Shown here piece by piece: positions 1 to 9,664 of a stretch of DNA of 49,019 nt. Source of the DNA: an uncultured Pelagibacteraceae bacterium (GTDB lineage Bacteria > Pseudomonadota > Alphaproteobacteria > Pelagibacterales > Pelagibacteraceae); assembly GCA_902538255.1 (NCBI GenBank), contig CACBEJ010000005.1, positions 1 to 49,019 of the forward strand. Reading direction: 5' to 3'. Every line of letters begins with the position of its first letter. Within the stretch, counting starts at the first letter, position 1. Made by a program: the position numbers and the translations under genes. A model generated the notes under the pieces. It saw nothing but the letters and a program-made list of their open reading frames with translations, was not told where the DNA came from and did not search any database.

Positions 1-72
1 ATAATTTAAATTTGGAACGAAAGAGTCTGGTTTAGATCCTAAGACTAAAATATATTTATTTGTTTCTTCCAC
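1..72 (-). CDS. Unidentified protein, N-terminal fragment running off the left edge
   Basis: An open frame begins with GTG at 72 and reads 24 codons to the window edge without a stop. It overlaps the 3' end of kdsB by 17 bases in another frame, a normal arrangement for this compact genome. The peptide starts with a short polar stretch and then YILVLGSKPDS, which looks like the first beta strand and glycine turn of a Rossmann-like fold. Its position behind kdsB hints at a surface-glycan role, but too little is visible to name it. The GTG start is a guess based on lack of an in-frame alternative nearby. Confidence 0.4.
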   Translation of the reverse strand, partial: MEETNKYILVLGSKPDSFVPNLNY

Positions 73-802
73 TAAAAATATTCTTTTTTAATAATTTTTC
101 AGCTTTTTTTACATCTTTTATTTCATCAACAGCTACTGAATTAGAATTTAATTTTACCATTTTAATTTTTTCATTTAAATCAAAGAACCTTAAAATTTCT
201 ATATCCTCAATACTTTCTGTTTCACTTTTTTTTTTTGTAGAATAAAATTTATTTAATTGCCTTTTGTTAAACGCATATATGCAAACTTGTTTATAATATT
301 GTATATTTTGAAATTCTTTTTTTGCTCCTGGAACTAAAGCTCTCGAGATATAAATTAGCTCACCTTTTGAGTTTACAACAACCTTCGGTAAATTAATACT
401 ACTAGGATTTTCAAAATTATGAACTTTGTCGTAACCACAAATAACATGATTAGGAAATTTTTTTTTTGCATTAATAATTTTCCTTACATCTTTAGGATTT
501 ATAGTTGGCTCATCGCCTTGAACGTTAATGTATATTTTCGATCTAATCTTATTTGATGCTTCAGCTACTCTATCTGTTCCTGTTAAACAATTAGAGGATG
601 TAAATATGTATTTATAGCCATATTTTTTAACTACTTTTGCAATTTTTTTGCTATCTGTTGCTATATAAACTTTAGCATTTTTAATACGACTACAAATATC
701 AGCAACACGAATTACCATTTCTTTCCCTAAAATTTTAACCAAAGGTTTTCCTCTATATCTGCTTGAGCCATATCTTGCTGGAATAATTATTGATGTTGTC
801 AT
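56..802 (-). CDS. kdsB: 3-deoxy-manno-octulosonate cytidylyltransferase (CMP-Kdo synthetase)
   Basis: Activates Kdo with CTP to CMP-Kdo, the sugar donor for lipopolysaccharide core or Kdo-containing capsule, in the cytoplasm. The 248-residue length is normal for the family. The N-terminal nucleotide-binding loop IPARYGSSRYRGKPL (about residues 7-21) and the NVQGDEP motif (about 93-99), which carries a metal-binding Asp, are both present, and the C-terminal half has the IEDIEILRF-type segment typical of KdsB. The gene is transcribed divergently from map across an 87-base gap. Divergence from textbook KdsB is moderate, so a relative acting on another 3-deoxy sugar acid, such as a nonulosonate, cannot be fully excluded. 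Confidence 0.85.
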   Translation of the reverse strand: MTTSIIIPARYGSSRYRGKPLVKILGKEMVIRVADICSRIKNAKVYIATDSKKIAKVVKKYGYKYIFTSSNCLTGTDRVAEASNKIRSKIYINVQGDEPTINPKDVRKIINAKKKFPNHVICGYDKVHNFENPSSINLPKVVVNSKGELIYISRALVPGAKKEFQNIQYYKQVCIYAFNKRQLNKFYSTKKKSETESIEDIEILRFFDLNEKIKMVKLNSNSVAVDEIKDVKKAEKLLKKNIFSGRNK

Positions 803-820
803 TCTATTAAAATGTTTTAA

Positions 821-858
821 TTACTTATACATTATCATAAATTCAATAAAATAAGTAA
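821..858. promoter_or_regulatory. Inverted repeat in the kdsB/map divergent promoter region
   Basis: TTACTTAT at 821-828 is mirrored by ATAAGTAA at 851-858, with a 22-base AT-rich spacer, inside the only intergenic space shared by kdsB and map. The 87-base region must hold both promoters. The repeat could be an operator or simply chance in very AT-rich DNA; nothing else supports a regulator. Confidence 0.2.
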
Positions 859-889
859 ATTATGTTAAAAAACTAAACATTAATTCTAG

Positions 890-1657
890 ATGAAAAATTA
901 TTTTGAAAAATTTGAAAAGATGAGAATAGCAGGAAATCTTGCTGCAAGAACTTTAGATATGTTAACAGAAAACATTAAAGAGGGTGTCTCCACAGATTAT
1001 CTGGATAAATTGGGATATGAATTTATTAGAGATAATGGTGGCTACTCTGCTCCACTATATTATAGAGGTTTTACAAAATCTTTATGTACCTCTTTAAATC
1101 ATGTTGTGTGTCATGGGGTACCCTCTAATAGAATTTTACAAGAAGGTGACGCTTTAAACGTTGACGTGACTGCAATCGTTGATGAATATTACGGTGATAC
1201 TAGTAGAATGTTTTGTATTGGTAAAACTTCAATTAAACTTAATAATCTTATTGATGCAACTTACGATGCTATGATGAGAGCCATCAGAATTTTAAAGCCA
1301 GGAATTAAATTAGGAGATATTGGTTATGAAATTCAATCTTTTGTAGAAAAGAAAGGCTATTCTGTTGTCAGAGATTTTTGTGGTCATGGTATAAGTACAA
1401 TTTTTCATGAACCACCAAATATTCTACATTATGGAAATAAGAATTCAGGAATGGAACTAACGCCTGGAATGACATTTACTATAGAACCCATGATTAATGC
1501 AGGTAAATATGATGTTAAGATGTTGAATGATGGCTGGACAGCTGTTACAAAAGATAAATCCTTATCCGCACAATTTGAACATACTGTAGGAATTACTGAA
1601 AATGGTTATGAAATCTTTACAGAATCTGCTAAAGGTTATTTAAAGCCTCCATACTAA
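890..1657 (+). CDS. map: Methionine aminopeptidase, type I
   Basis: Removes the initiator methionine from nascent proteins in the cytoplasm. The pita-bread fold metal ligands line up with the E. coli enzyme: Asp92, Asp103, His166, Glu199 and Glu230, with the substrate-side His75 in CHGVP. Length (255 residues) is that of the minimal bacterial type I enzyme without N-terminal extension. It begins the plus-strand run and is followed after 7 bases by purB, so it is probably co-transcribed with the purine genes. The ATG start directly precedes the conserved N-terminal helix. Confidence 0.95.
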   Translation: MKNYFEKFEKMRIAGNLAARTLDMLTENIKEGVSTDYLDKLGYEFIRDNGGYSAPLYYRGFTKSLCTSLNHVVCHGVPSNRILQEGDALNVDVTAIVDEYYGDTSRMFCIGKTSIKLNNLIDATYDAMMRAIRILKPGIKLGDIGYEIQSFVEKKGYSVVRDFCGHGISTIFHEPPNILHYGNKNSGMELTPGMTFTIEPMINAGKYDVKMLNDGWTAVTKDKSLSAQFEHTVGITENGYEIFTESAKGYLKPPY

Positions 1658-1664
1658 ATAATTA

Positions 1665-2957
1665 ATGATTAAAAGATACTCGCGAAAAAAATTAACAGAT
1701 ATTTGGTCAGAAGAAAATAAATATAAGATATGGTTAGATGTTGAGGTTGCAGCCGCAGAAGCAATGGAAAAAATTGGTCAAATTCCAAGAGGTGTAGCTT
1801 CGGTTGTAAAGAAAAAAGCAAGAATTAATGTAAGCAGAATTCACAAAATAGAGTCTGAAGTAAAACATGATGTAATAGCATTTCTCACTTCTGTAACTGA
1901 AAAAGCAGGAATTAAAGCACGGTATCTTCATCAAGGAATGACATCATCAGACGTTTTGGATACTAGTTTTAATATTCAAATGGTGCAATCAGGTAAAATC
2001 ATTTTAAAAGATATAGATCAAATTTTAAAAGTTTTAAAAAGACAAGCCAAAAAGTATAAATTCACACCATGTATAGGCAGAAGTCACGGTATCCATGCTG
2101 AGCCCATAACTTTTGGATTAAAATTGGCCTCATTTTATGAGGAGTTTAAGAGAAATAGAAAGAGACTCAAGGATGCTATTGATGAGGTTTCTACATGTGC
2201 AATTTCTGGTGCTGTTGGAACATTTGCTAACATTAATCCAAATGTAGAAAAACATGTGGCAAAAAAATTAGGTTTAAAAGTTGAGCCAATTTCTACACAA
2301 GTAATTCCAAGAGACAGACATGCTTTTTATTTTTCTGTTTTAGGAATTATTGCAGGATCTATTGAAAGAGTAGCAGTTGAAATAAGACACCTACAAAGAA
2401 CTGAAGTTTATGAACTACAAGAATATTTCTCTAAAAATCAAAAAGGCTCCTCTGCTATGCCTCATAAAAAAAATCCTATTTTAAGTGAGAATCTTACTGG
2501 TTTAGCAAGGATGGTCAGAAGTACAGTTACACCAGCACTTGAAAACATAGCTCTTTGGCATGAAAGAGATATTTCTCATTCAAGTGTTGAAAGAAATATC
2601 GGACCAGATGCTAATATAACAACTGATTTTGCATTAGTTAGACTTACAAATATTTTAGATAACATGATTGTTTATCCTAAAAAAATGCTTGAAAACTTAA
2701 ATTTAAAAAAAGGTTTAATTTTTTCTCAAGAGGTTATGTTGGAATTAACTAAAACAGGTTTAAGCAGAGAAAAATCTTATAAATTGGTTCAATCTTATGC
2801 AAAAAAATGTTTTGCAGAGAATTTAAACCTAATTGATGTCATTTCATCTGATAAATTTATAATGAATAAAATTTCACAAAAAAAACTAAAATCTATATTT
2901 AATTATTCTAAACACTTAAAAAACGTAAATTTGATCTTTAGAAGAGTTTTTAAATAA
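1665..2957 (+). CDS. purB: Adenylosuccinate lyase
   Basis: Catalyses two beta-eliminations of fumarate: SAICAR to AICAR in inosinate synthesis and adenylosuccinate to AMP. It belongs to the fumarase/aspartase superfamily; the family signature [11 protein letters not shown] is at residues 261-271, the TSSD loop at 93-96 and the general-acid His141 in [10 protein letters not shown]. Length 430 is typical of the bacterial form. The stop codon overlaps the purC start by one base (TAATG at 2955-2959), pointing to translational coupling within a purine operon. Confidence 0.96.
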   Translation: MIKRYSRKKLTDIWSEENKYKIWLDVEVAAAEAMEKIGQIPRGVASVVKKKARINVSRIHKIESEVKHDVIAFLTSVTEKAGIKARYLHQGMTSSDVLDTSFNIQMVQSGKIILKDIDQILKVLKRQAKKYKFTPCIGRSHGIHAEPITFGLKLASFYEEFKRNRKRLKDAIDEVSTCAISGAVGTFANINPNVEKHVAKKLGLKVEPISTQVIPRDRHAFYFSVLGIIAGSIERVAVEIRHLQRTEVYELQEYFSKNQKGSSAMPHKKNPILSENLTGLARMVRSTVTPALENIALWHERDISHSSVERNIGPDANITTDFALVRLTNILDNMIVYPKKMLENLNLKKGLIFSQEVMLELTKTGLSREKSYKLVQSYAKKCFAENLNLIDVISSDKFIMNKISQKKLKSIFNYSKHLKNVNLIFRRVFK

Positions 2958-3742
2958 TGAAAAAAGGTAAAAAATTATACGAAGGAAAAGCTAAAATCAT
3001 TTATGCAACAAATGATAAAAACTTAGTTATCCAATATTTTAAAGATGATGCTACTGCATTTAATAATCAAAAAAAAACTACCATTGAAGGTAAAGGTGTT
3101 TTAAATAACAGAATATCAGAACATATACTCTCTAACCTTTCTCAAATAGGAATTAAAAATCATTTAGTAAAAAGATTAAATATGCGTGAACAAATTATAA
3201 AGCTTGTTGAAATAATTCCGATAGAGTTCATTGTGAGAAATGTTGCAACAGGCTCAATTACTAAAAGATTGGGCATTGAGGACGGTACTGTTTTAAAAGA
3301 ACCTCTGATCGAATTCTGCTTGAAAGATGACAAGCTTGGAGATCCATTAATATCTGAAGAACATATTTTAGCTTTTGATTGGGCGTCAAAAACAGAAATA
3401 GATAAAGTTAAAAAAATGATTTTAAGAATTAATGATTTTATGATTGGGATGTTTAGAGGTGTTGGGATTAAACTTATTGATTTTAAATTAGAGTTTGGAA
3501 GAATTAAAATTGATGGAAAAAATGATGTTATTTTAGCAGATGAAATTAGTCCCGATACATGTAGATTATGGGACAGTATTACAGAAAAAAAATTAGATAA
3601 AGATCGATTTAGAAAAGATCTGGGTGATTTGATTCCAGCTTATACTGAAGTTGCAAAAAGATTAGGTATACTTCATGAACAATCTAATGTTTCAGCAGTA
3701 AATGTAACTAAATTATCTTCAGTTACAAGAAAGAAAAAATGA
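2957..3742 (+). CDS. purC: Phosphoribosylaminoimidazole-succinocarboxamide synthase (SAICAR synthetase)
   Basis: Joins CAIR and aspartate with ATP to form SAICAR, the step just before purB. Recognised from the N-terminal [12 protein letters not shown] strand pair, the [17 protein letters not shown] region (about residues 92-108), and DFKLEFGR (about 174-181) followed by [12 protein letters not shown]. Length 261 is typical. It overlaps purB by one base upstream and purS by four bases downstream (ATGA). Confidence 0.96.
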   Translation: MKKGKKLYEGKAKIIYATNDKNLVIQYFKDDATAFNNQKKTTIEGKGVLNNRISEHILSNLSQIGIKNHLVKRLNMREQIIKLVEIIPIEFIVRNVATGSITKRLGIEDGTVLKEPLIEFCLKDDKLGDPLISEEHILAFDWASKTEIDKVKKMILRINDFMIGMFRGVGIKLIDFKLEFGRIKIDGKNDVILADEISPDTCRLWDSITEKKLDKDRFRKDLGDLIPAYTEVAKRLGILHEQSNVSAVNVTKLSSVTRKKK

Positions 3743-3981
3743 AAATTTCTGTAATCATCACTCTAAAAAAAGATGTACTTGATCCACAAGGAAAAGTTAT
3801 TCATCAAACTTTGGATGGAATGGGTTTTGATGATGTTAATGAAGTTAGACAAGGTAAATATTTTGAAATAGACACTAAAGAAACCGATAACAACAAAGCA
3901 AAAGCAAAAGTTGAAGAAATGTGCAAAAAACTTTTGGCAAATCTTGTAATTGAAAATTATAAAATTATTGATCCAAAGTAA
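3739..3981 (+). CDS. purS: Phosphoribosylformylglycinamidine synthase, PurS subunit
   Basis: Small structural subunit that bridges PurQ and PurL in the three-component FGAM synthetase and helps channel ammonia. The 80-residue length, the phrase [19 protein letters not shown] near the N-terminus and the C-terminal [10 protein letters not shown] are characteristic of the family. The start overlaps the purC stop by four bases and purQ follows after three bases, so all three subunits of the complex are consecutive. Confidence 0.94.
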   Translation: MKISVIITLKKDVLDPQGKVIHQTLDGMGFDDVNEVRQGKYFEIDTKETDNNKAKAKVEEMCKKLLANLVIENYKIIDPK

Positions 3982-3984
3982 TTA

Positions 3985-4668
3985 ATGAAATCATCAGTTA
4001 TTACTTTTCCTGGTTCAAATTGCGACAGAGACATGGATGTTGCTCTAAAAAAATTTGGATTTAAAAATAAAATGGTTTGGCATGCTGATACTGAATTGCC
4101 AAAAAGTGATCTGGTTGTATTGCCAGGTGGTTTTTCATATGGGGACTACTTAAGATGTGGAAGTATGGCTTCTAAATCAAAAATAATGAAATCTGTAATT
4201 AATTTTGCAAATTCAGGGGGTATCGTTATGGGTATCTGTAATGGATTTCAAATATTGGTAGAAACTGGTTTGGTTCCAGGTGTTTTGCTTAGAAACAAAT
4301 ATTTAGAATTTATTTGTAAAAATGTTTTTGTAAAAATTAATGATAAAAAAAATAAATATTTTAAAAATTTTGATAACGAGGTTTTAGAATTTCATATAGC
4401 TCATAATGAAGGAAATTATTTTTGTACTTATGATCAATTAAAAGAAATTGAAGATAATAACCAAATAGCTATTAACTATTGTGATGAAAATGGAAAAATA
4501 GAAGATCAATTTAATCCTAATGGATCTATAAAAAATATTGCTGGTATATTTAATAAAGAAAAAAATGTTCTAGGGATGATGCCCCACCCTGAAAGAATGA
4601 TTGATCCATCTTTATCTGGTGAGGATGGGTCATTATTTTTTAAAAACTTAATAAACAACTTAAAATGA
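3985..4668 (+). CDS. purQ: Phosphoribosylformylglycinamidine synthase, glutaminase subunit
   Basis: Class I glutamine amidotransferase that releases ammonia from glutamine for PurL. The nucleophile is Cys85 in GICNGFQ, and the catalytic His201 and Glu203 sit in the MMPHPER motif near the C-terminus. The N-terminal FPGSNCDRD and the [10 protein letters not shown] segments are PurQ hallmarks. Length 227 is normal. Its last four bases overlap the start of purL (ATGA). Confidence 0.96.
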   Translation: MKSSVITFPGSNCDRDMDVALKKFGFKNKMVWHADTELPKSDLVVLPGGFSYGDYLRCGSMASKSKIMKSVINFANSGGIVMGICNGFQILVETGLVPGVLLRNKYLEFICKNVFVKINDKKNKYFKNFDNEVLEFHIAHNEGNYFCTYDQLKEIEDNNQIAINYCDENGKIEDQFNPNGSIKNIAGIFNKEKNVLGMMPHPERMIDPSLSGEDGSLFFKNLINNLK

Positions 4669-6857
4669 TTGTAAACGAACAAATAGCAGTTGATCATGGT
4701 TTAAAAGAAAATGAATACGCTAAAATTTGTGAGTTATTAAAAAGGACACCAAACATTACAGAACTAGGAATTTTTTCTGCAATGTGGAATGAACATTGTT
4801 CATATAAATCATCAAGATTACATTTAAAAAAATTACCTACCAAAGGAAAAAAAGTTATACAAGGTCCTGGTGAAAATGCTGGTGTTATCGATATTGATGA
4901 TAATGATGCAATAGTTTTTAAAATAGAAAGTCACAATCACCCTTCATTTATAGAACCTTACCAGGGCGCTGCAACTGGTGTTGGTGGAATAATGAGAGAT
5001 ATATTTACAATGGGTGCAAGACCAATAGCTAACTTAAACTCAATACATTTTGGATCACCACAGAATAAAAAAACAAAAAATTTATTAAGAGGTGTTGTCC
5101 ATGGCATAGGTGGTTATGGAAATTGCATGGGTGTTCCTACAATTGCTGGCCAAACAAGTTTTGATAGCTCCTATAATGGAAATATTTTGGTTAATGCTAT
5201 GACATTAGGATTAGTCAAAAAAAATAAGATTTTCTACTCAAAAGCTGCAGGTTTAAACAAACCAATTATATATGTTGGATCAAAAACTGGAAGAGATGGA
5301 ATTCATGGAGCAAGTATGGCCTCAGCTAGCTTTGATGAAAAAATTGAGGAAAAAAAGCCAACAGTTCAAGTTGGAGACCCTTTTACTGAAAAACTTTTAC
5401 TTGAAGCTTGTTTAGAGTTAATGGCTGGCGACTCCATTATAGCCATTCAAGATATGGGTGCTGCTGGATTAACCTCTTCAAGTATTGAAATGGCTTCAAA
5501 AGGCAACCTTGGAATTGAAATTAATTTAAACAAAGTACCTTGTAGAGAAACTAAAATGACTCCTTATGAAATTATGCTCTCTGAGAGCCAAGAAAGAATG
5601 TTGATTGTTTTAGAAAACGGCAAAGAAGAAAAAGCAAAAAAAATATTTGATAAATGGAACTTGGATTTTGCAGTGATTGGAAAAACTACTAAATCTAAAA
5701 AAATAGAACTTTATTTTGATGAAGAAAAAGTTGCAGATATTCCAATTAATACTTTGGTTGAAAACTCTCCCATGTACGATCGAAAATGGAAAAAAGCAAA
5801 ACTTCCTAAAAAAAATAAGATTAAAAAAGAAGATATTAAACATTTAAAAATTATCGATGTATTAAAAAAAATTTTAGCAAATCCAAATGTATGTAGTAAA
5901 GAATGGATTTGGCAACAATACGATCATACTGTTATGGGAGATACAATACAAAAGCCAGGTGGAGATGCAGGGGTTGTAAGAGTTCATGGAACGGAAAAAG
6001 CTGTTGCTGCTTCTGTAGATTCTTCAGCGGTATATTGCTGGGCTCACCCTTTAACTGGTGGAAAGCAAGTAGTTTGTGAAAGTTTTAGAAATCTAATATC
6101 TGTTGGAGCAAAACCTATTGCTATCACGAATTGTTTAAACTTTGGCAGTCCTGAAAATGAAGAAAATATGGGAGAGTTTGTTGAATGTGTTCAGGGAATT
6201 GGTGAAGCAAGTGAGTATTTAAAGTTCCCAGTGGTTTCTGGAAATGTATCTTTCTATAACCAAACAAAAGACCAAGGTATAAAACCTACACCTACAATTG
6301 GTGGAGTTGGATTGATCAAAGATTATAAGAATATGATCACTATGGATTTTAAAGAAGTTGATAATTTAGTTTTAGTAATTGGAAAAACTGAAGGACATAT
6401 TGACCAAAGTTTATTTGCAAGAAATATTTTAGATGAAAAAAATGGACCTCCACCCGAGGTAAATCTATTTAATGAAAAAAATAATGGTGAAACAATGCTG
6501 AAATTGATTGATAATAATTTAATAAAAAGCGCACATGATGTTTCCTTAGGTGGCATAATTACAGCAGTAGCGAAAATGTGTATTAAAGGAAAAAAGGGAA
6601 TAAACGTTAAAAAACCAAAATATTTAATTAACGAAATAGAATACTTGTTTGCTGAAGATCAAGGTAGATATATTATAGAAATAAACAAAAAAGATTTTAA
6701 AAAAGTAACTGATATATTGCATAAAAATGCAGTCCATTTCGATGATCTTGGTATAATTAATGAAAATGAACTATATATTAATAATAAGACAAAAGTTACA
6801 ATTGACGAATTATCAACTTCTAATAAAAGTTGGCTTACAAACTATATGAGTAAATAA
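4665..6857 (+). CDS. purL: Phosphoribosylformylglycinamidine synthase, synthetase subunit (small PurL)
   Basis: ATP-dependent conversion of FGAR to FGAM using ammonia from PurQ. At 730 residues it is the small, B. subtilis-type PurL that works with separate PurS and PurQ, consistent with its neighbours, rather than the single 1300-residue enterobacterial protein. [21 protein letters not shown] (shown in part; about residues 88-108) and the duplicated AIRS-like halves with [12 protein letters not shown] and SAHDVSLGG are visible. It ends one base into bolA (TAATG). Confidence 0.96.
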   Translation: MIVNEQIAVDHGLKENEYAKICELLKRTPNITELGIFSAMWNEHCSYKSSRLHLKKLPTKGKKVIQGPGENAGVIDIDDNDAIVFKIESHNHPSFIEPYQGAATGVGGIMRDIFTMGARPIANLNSIHFGSPQNKKTKNLLRGVVHGIGGYGNCMGVPTIAGQTSFDSSYNGNILVNAMTLGLVKKNKIFYSKAAGLNKPIIYVGSKTGRDGIHGASMASASFDEKIEEKKPTVQVGDPFTEKLLLEACLELMAGDSIIAIQDMGAAGLTSSSIEMASKGNLGIEINLNKVPCRETKMTPYEIMLSESQERMLIVLENGKEEKAKKIFDKWNLDFAVIGKTTKSKKIELYFDEEKVADIPINTLVENSPMYDRKWKKAKLPKKNKIKKEDIKHLKIIDVLKKILANPNVCSKEWIWQQYDHTVMGDTIQKPGGDAGVVRVHGTEKAVAASVDSSAVYCWAHPLTGGKQVVCESFRNLISVGAKPIAITNCLNFGSPENEENMGEFVECVQGIGEASEYLKFPVVSGNVSFYNQTKDQGIKPTPTIGGVGLIKDYKNMITMDFKEVDNLVLVIGKTEGHIDQSLFARNILDEKNGPPPEVNLFNEKNNGETMLKLIDNNLIKSAHDVSLGGIITAVAKMCIKGKKGINVKKPKYLINEIEYLFAEDQGRYIIEINKKDFKKVTDILHKNAVHFDDLGIINENELYINNKTKVTIDELSTSNKSWLTNYMSK

Positions 6858-7087
6858 TGGCGATGGATTTAAAAGAAATTGAGAATTTTATAAAAGAGGC
6901 AATGCCAGATGCAATTGTTGAAATACAAGATTTGGCAGGTGATGGAAATCATTATTCAGCTACCATTACCTCATCTCAATTTTCTGGAAAAAGTAAAATT
7001 GAACAACATAAAATGGTTTACAACTCATTAAAAGGTAGAATGGGTAATGAACTTCATGCATTAGCAATTAAAACAAAGGAGAGTTAA
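6857..7087 (+). CDS. BolA/IbaG family protein
   Basis: Short BolA-fold protein (76 residues) expected to bind a [2Fe-2S] cluster jointly with a monothiol glutaredoxin and act in cluster trafficking. Recognised from the DLKEIENFIKEAMPDA start, GDGNHYSATI and the helix-turn-strand ending HKMVYNSLKGRMGNELHALAIKT; the HALAI His is the likely cluster ligand. It overlaps purL by one base and abuts the glutaredoxin gene, which supports the partner assignment. The IbaG-like short form is closer than full-length BolA, so I leave the symbol blank. Confidence 0.88.
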   Translation: MAMDLKEIENFIKEAMPDAIVEIQDLAGDGNHYSATITSSQFSGKSKIEQHKMVYNSLKGRMGNELHALAIKTKES

Positions 7088-7426
7088 ATGGATCAACAAA
7101 CAAATGATTTAATTAAAAATGAAATTGAAAACAACGAAGTATGTTTGTTTATGAAAGGTACACCTGACGCTCCACAATGTGGATTTTCAATGGCTACTTC
7201 AAATATATTAAAAGTTCTTGAAGTAAATTTCAAAGGTGTAAATGTTTTAGAAAATCAAAATTTAAGAGAAGGTATTAAGGTTTTTAGTGACTGGCCAACA
7301 ATACCTCAACTTTATGTTAAAAATGAATTCGTAGGTGGATGTGATATAGTTAAAGAAATGTACGAAAGTGGTGAGTTAGCAAAACTTTTTGAGAGTAAAA
7401 ATATAAACTTTAAATCTAAAAGCTAA
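7088..7426 (+). CDS. grxD: Monothiol glutaredoxin, Grx4 type
   Basis: CGFS-type glutaredoxin that holds a [2Fe-2S] cluster as homodimer or with BolA and hands it to target proteins. The active site CGFS lies at residues 31-34 after [10 protein letters not shown]; the [18 protein letters not shown] stretch is the glutathione-binding region. Length 112 is typical. The start follows the bolA-like stop immediately. The stop at 7424-7426 abuts the convergent rpsD stop with no intergenic base, so the two transcripts must overlap at their ends. Confidence 0.94.
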   Translation: MDQQTNDLIKNEIENNEVCLFMKGTPDAPQCGFSMATSNILKVLEVNFKGVNVLENQNLREGIKVFSDWPTIPQLYVKNEFVGGCDIVKEMYESGELAKLFESKNINFKSKS

Positions 7427-8044
7427 TTATCTAGAATAATATTCAATCACTAAATTAGGCTCCATAACAATTGGATATGGAACTTCTTCAAACTTTGGAA
7501 TTCTAACAAATTTTAATTTTTTATTTTTTTCGTCCATCTGAATATATTCTGGAGTTTCTCTTTCTTTATTTGCAAGAGCAATATCGATTATTGCAAGCTG
7601 TTTAGATTTATCTCTTATCTCAATTGAATCTTCTTCTCTAACTAAGTAACTTCCGATGTTTACTTTTTTACCATTTACTTTTACATGACCATGATTGATT
7701 AATTGTCTAGCTGAAAAAATTGTTGTTGCGAATTTTGCTCTATAAATTACAGCATCTAATCTTCTTTCAAGAAGACCAATTAAATTTTCTCCAGTATCGC
7801 CTTTAAGCATTACTGCTTTTTTGTAAATATTTCTAAATTGTCTCTCGTTTATGTTGCCGTAATATGCTTTCAATTTTTGTTTTGCTTGAAGCTGTATTCC
7901 ATAATCAGATGGCTTTGATGTTTTTGTTTGACCATGTTGACCTGGTCCATAAGCTCTAGTATTAAAAGGACTTTTAGGTCTTCCCCAAAGGTTAACTTTT
8001 AATCTTCTGTCTACTTTATGTTTAGAGTTTAATCTTTTAGTCAT
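7427..8044 (-). CDS. rpsD: 30S ribosomal protein S4
   Basis: Primary rRNA-binding protein of the small subunit, nucleating assembly of the 5' domain of 16S rRNA. The 205-residue length, the [12 protein letters not shown] segment (about residues 28-39) and the central S4 RNA-binding domain ([15 protein letters not shown] through [11 protein letters not shown], about 92-128) are all present. The N-terminus lacks the cysteine zinc ribbon found in some S4 proteins. It is set apart from the trmJ-cimA run by a 41-base gap, and may have its own promoter there. Confidence 0.97.
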   Translation of the reverse strand: MTKRLNSKHKVDRRLKVNLWGRPKSPFNTRAYGPGQHGQTKTSKPSDYGIQLQAKQKLKAYYGNINERQFRNIYKKAVMLKGDTGENLIGLLERRLDAVIYRAKFATTIFSARQLINHGHVKVNGKKVNIGSYLVREEDSIEIRDKSKQLAIIDIALANKERETPEYIQMDEKNKKLKFVRIPKFEEVPYPIVMEPNLVIEYYSR

Positions 8045-8085
8045 TTAATAGTGGAGCTTTATAAACCTACCCATCATTTTGTCAA

Positions 8086-8799
8086 TCAACGTTTTTTACC
8101 TAAGCTTGCAAATACACTTGATAAAATACGTGTTTCTTTGGTTGATAATTCCATCCTATAAAAAATATTCCTCAAGTTTTCAAGCATTATCGGCTTCTTT
8201 TCTTTTGATTTAAAGAAATTAATATCTTCAAGATTCTGAATACAAAGATTTGCCATAGCGACTATCTCTTTTTTAGATGCTGATTTAACTTTTTTTGACT
8301 TTTTAAAAAAAGATACTTTTGAATTAATTATGCTTGATACATATTGTGCAATTATTATTAAACTGTGAGATAAATTTAATGATTTAAAATCGGGATTTGT
8401 TGGAATTTGAAGAGTATAATTTGCATAACTTATTTCATTATTTGATAAACCTGATGCCTCTGACCCAAATAAAAAGGCAACCTTTTTTTTGTAATTTATT
8501 TTTTTTAAATCTTCTAATTGAATATGTTTAATATTTTTATTTCTAAATCGTGCAGATGTTGCAATTACAACGTCAATATTCTTTATAGATTTTTCTATAT
8601 TTTCAAAACTCCTAGCTTTATTGATTATATTTTTAGCTCCTACGGAAGTTGCTAAAATTTTATCATTTGGAAAAATTGGTTTGGAGTCAATAATAATAAG
8701 TTTGTTAAAATTAAAATTTTTCATTCCCCTTGCACAGGCTCCAATATTTTCAGAAAGTTGAGGCTTGTGTAAAATGAAAGAAATATTATTAACAGACAT
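8086..8799 (-). CDS. trmJ: tRNA/rRNA 2'-O-methyltransferase of the SPOUT class (TrmJ-like)
   Basis: SAM-dependent methyltransferase with the trefoil-knot fold; the closest named family is TrmJ, which methylates the 2'-OH of tRNA position 32. The N-terminal ISFILHKPQLSENIGACARGMKNF, the knot segment VAFLFGSEASGLSNNEI (about residues 120-136) and the LQIPTNPDFKSLNLSHSL motif (about 142-159) are diagnostic. Length 237 fits. The start overlaps the upstream DUF1989 gene by one base (TAATG). The exact RNA target cannot be read from sequence. Confidence 0.85.
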   Translation of the reverse strand: MSVNNISFILHKPQLSENIGACARGMKNFNFNKLIIIDSKPIFPNDKILATSVGAKNIINKARSFENIEKSIKNIDVVIATSARFRNKNIKHIQLEDLKKINYKKKVAFLFGSEASGLSNNEISYANYTLQIPTNPDFKSLNLSHSLIIIAQYVSSIINSKVSFFKKSKKVKSASKKEIVAMANLCIQNLEDINFFKSKEKKPIMLENLRNIFYRMELSTKETRILSSVFASLGKKR

Positions 8800-9662
8800 T
8801 AATCTATGCCATGATTTCTGTTGTAATTTGAAATAACTGATGGTTTGATATTATTTAAATATTTAGAATCTATTGTCCAAATAGAAACTTTTAAAGGATA
8901 ACATTTTGCTACATCCGATGAATGCTCAGATCCGCAATCACCACCTGGACAAGCAGAAAGGGCACCTAATAAATCTGTTTCAGCAAAAAATTCCAAATAA
9001 TCACCAGGTCTAACAGGACTTGCTTTCATAAAGTATTGTTTAGTATCATTAGTAAATCCAGTTAACATAAATACATTTAACACATCATGAACTATTTTTT
9101 CAGCATGGTCTAATCGGATATTTTTTTCTTTAACTAAGGCTCTTGTTAGATTTGAATGACAACAATAGTGATAATCATTATCACTAAGAAGTTTTGATGT
9201 ATAAGGATCACATCTTGTGCCAATTACATCATGCACCGATCCTCCATCTTCGTCATAATCATACCAATCTAAAGTATCCCAGGTAATGGTTGCCAGAGAT
9301 CTTAGATATGGAAAACTACTAAACATTTTATCTCCTACCGAAAGATGTGTTCCATAGAGAGCTCTTGTTTTTCCTGAATAAAATTTTTCTTCTAAATTTT
9401 TTAAATTGAATAAATTTAAATCTCCTACCTGTGGACCATCAACACTCTCAATTCTAAAAAACTCTCCAAATTTTACCTCAAATGTTTTTGCGTCTCTAGG
9501 AGGAATAATAACCTCATCTTTTTTAACTAAGTGTTTTCTAGCAGAATGTAAAATACTTAAATTTTTTTCTTCAATGTTTGTATTTGGATAGCAAATTATT
9601 GGTTTAGCTCCAACTCTTGTTTCTAAGTTTAATGGTTTCTCTGAAAATTTTTTAATTTTCAT
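8799..9662 (-). CDS. DUF1989 (urea carboxylase-associated) family protein
   Basis: 287-residue cytoplasmic protein of the DUF1989 fold, recognised by the VDGPQVGDLNLFNL strand pair, the RCDPYTSKLL region and the C-terminal motif ACPGGDCGSEHSSDV, whose Cys-Pro-Gly-Gly-Asp is the family hallmark and likely metal or catalytic site. Relatives near urea carboxylase genes work as carboxyguanidine deiminase, usually as two paralogues side by side. Here there is a single copy, with no urea or guanidine genes nearby, two bases after cimA and overlapping trmJ by one base. Substrate unknown; an amidine- or carbamoyl-type hydrolysis is only a guess. Confidence 0.75.
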   Translation of the reverse strand: MKIKKFSEKPLNLETRVGAKPIICYPNTNIEEKNLSILHSARKHLVKKDEVIIPPRDAKTFEVKFGEFFRIESVDGPQVGDLNLFNLKNLEEKFYSGKTRALYGTHLSVGDKMFSSFPYLRSLATITWDTLDWYDYDEDGGSVHDVIGTRCDPYTSKLLSDNDYHYCCHSNLTRALVKEKNIRLDHAEKIVHDVLNVFMLTGFTNDTKQYFMKASPVRPGDYLEFFAETDLLGALSACPGGDCGSEHSSDVAKCYPLKVSIWTIDSKYLNNIKPSVISNYNRNHGID

Positions 9663-9664
9663 TT

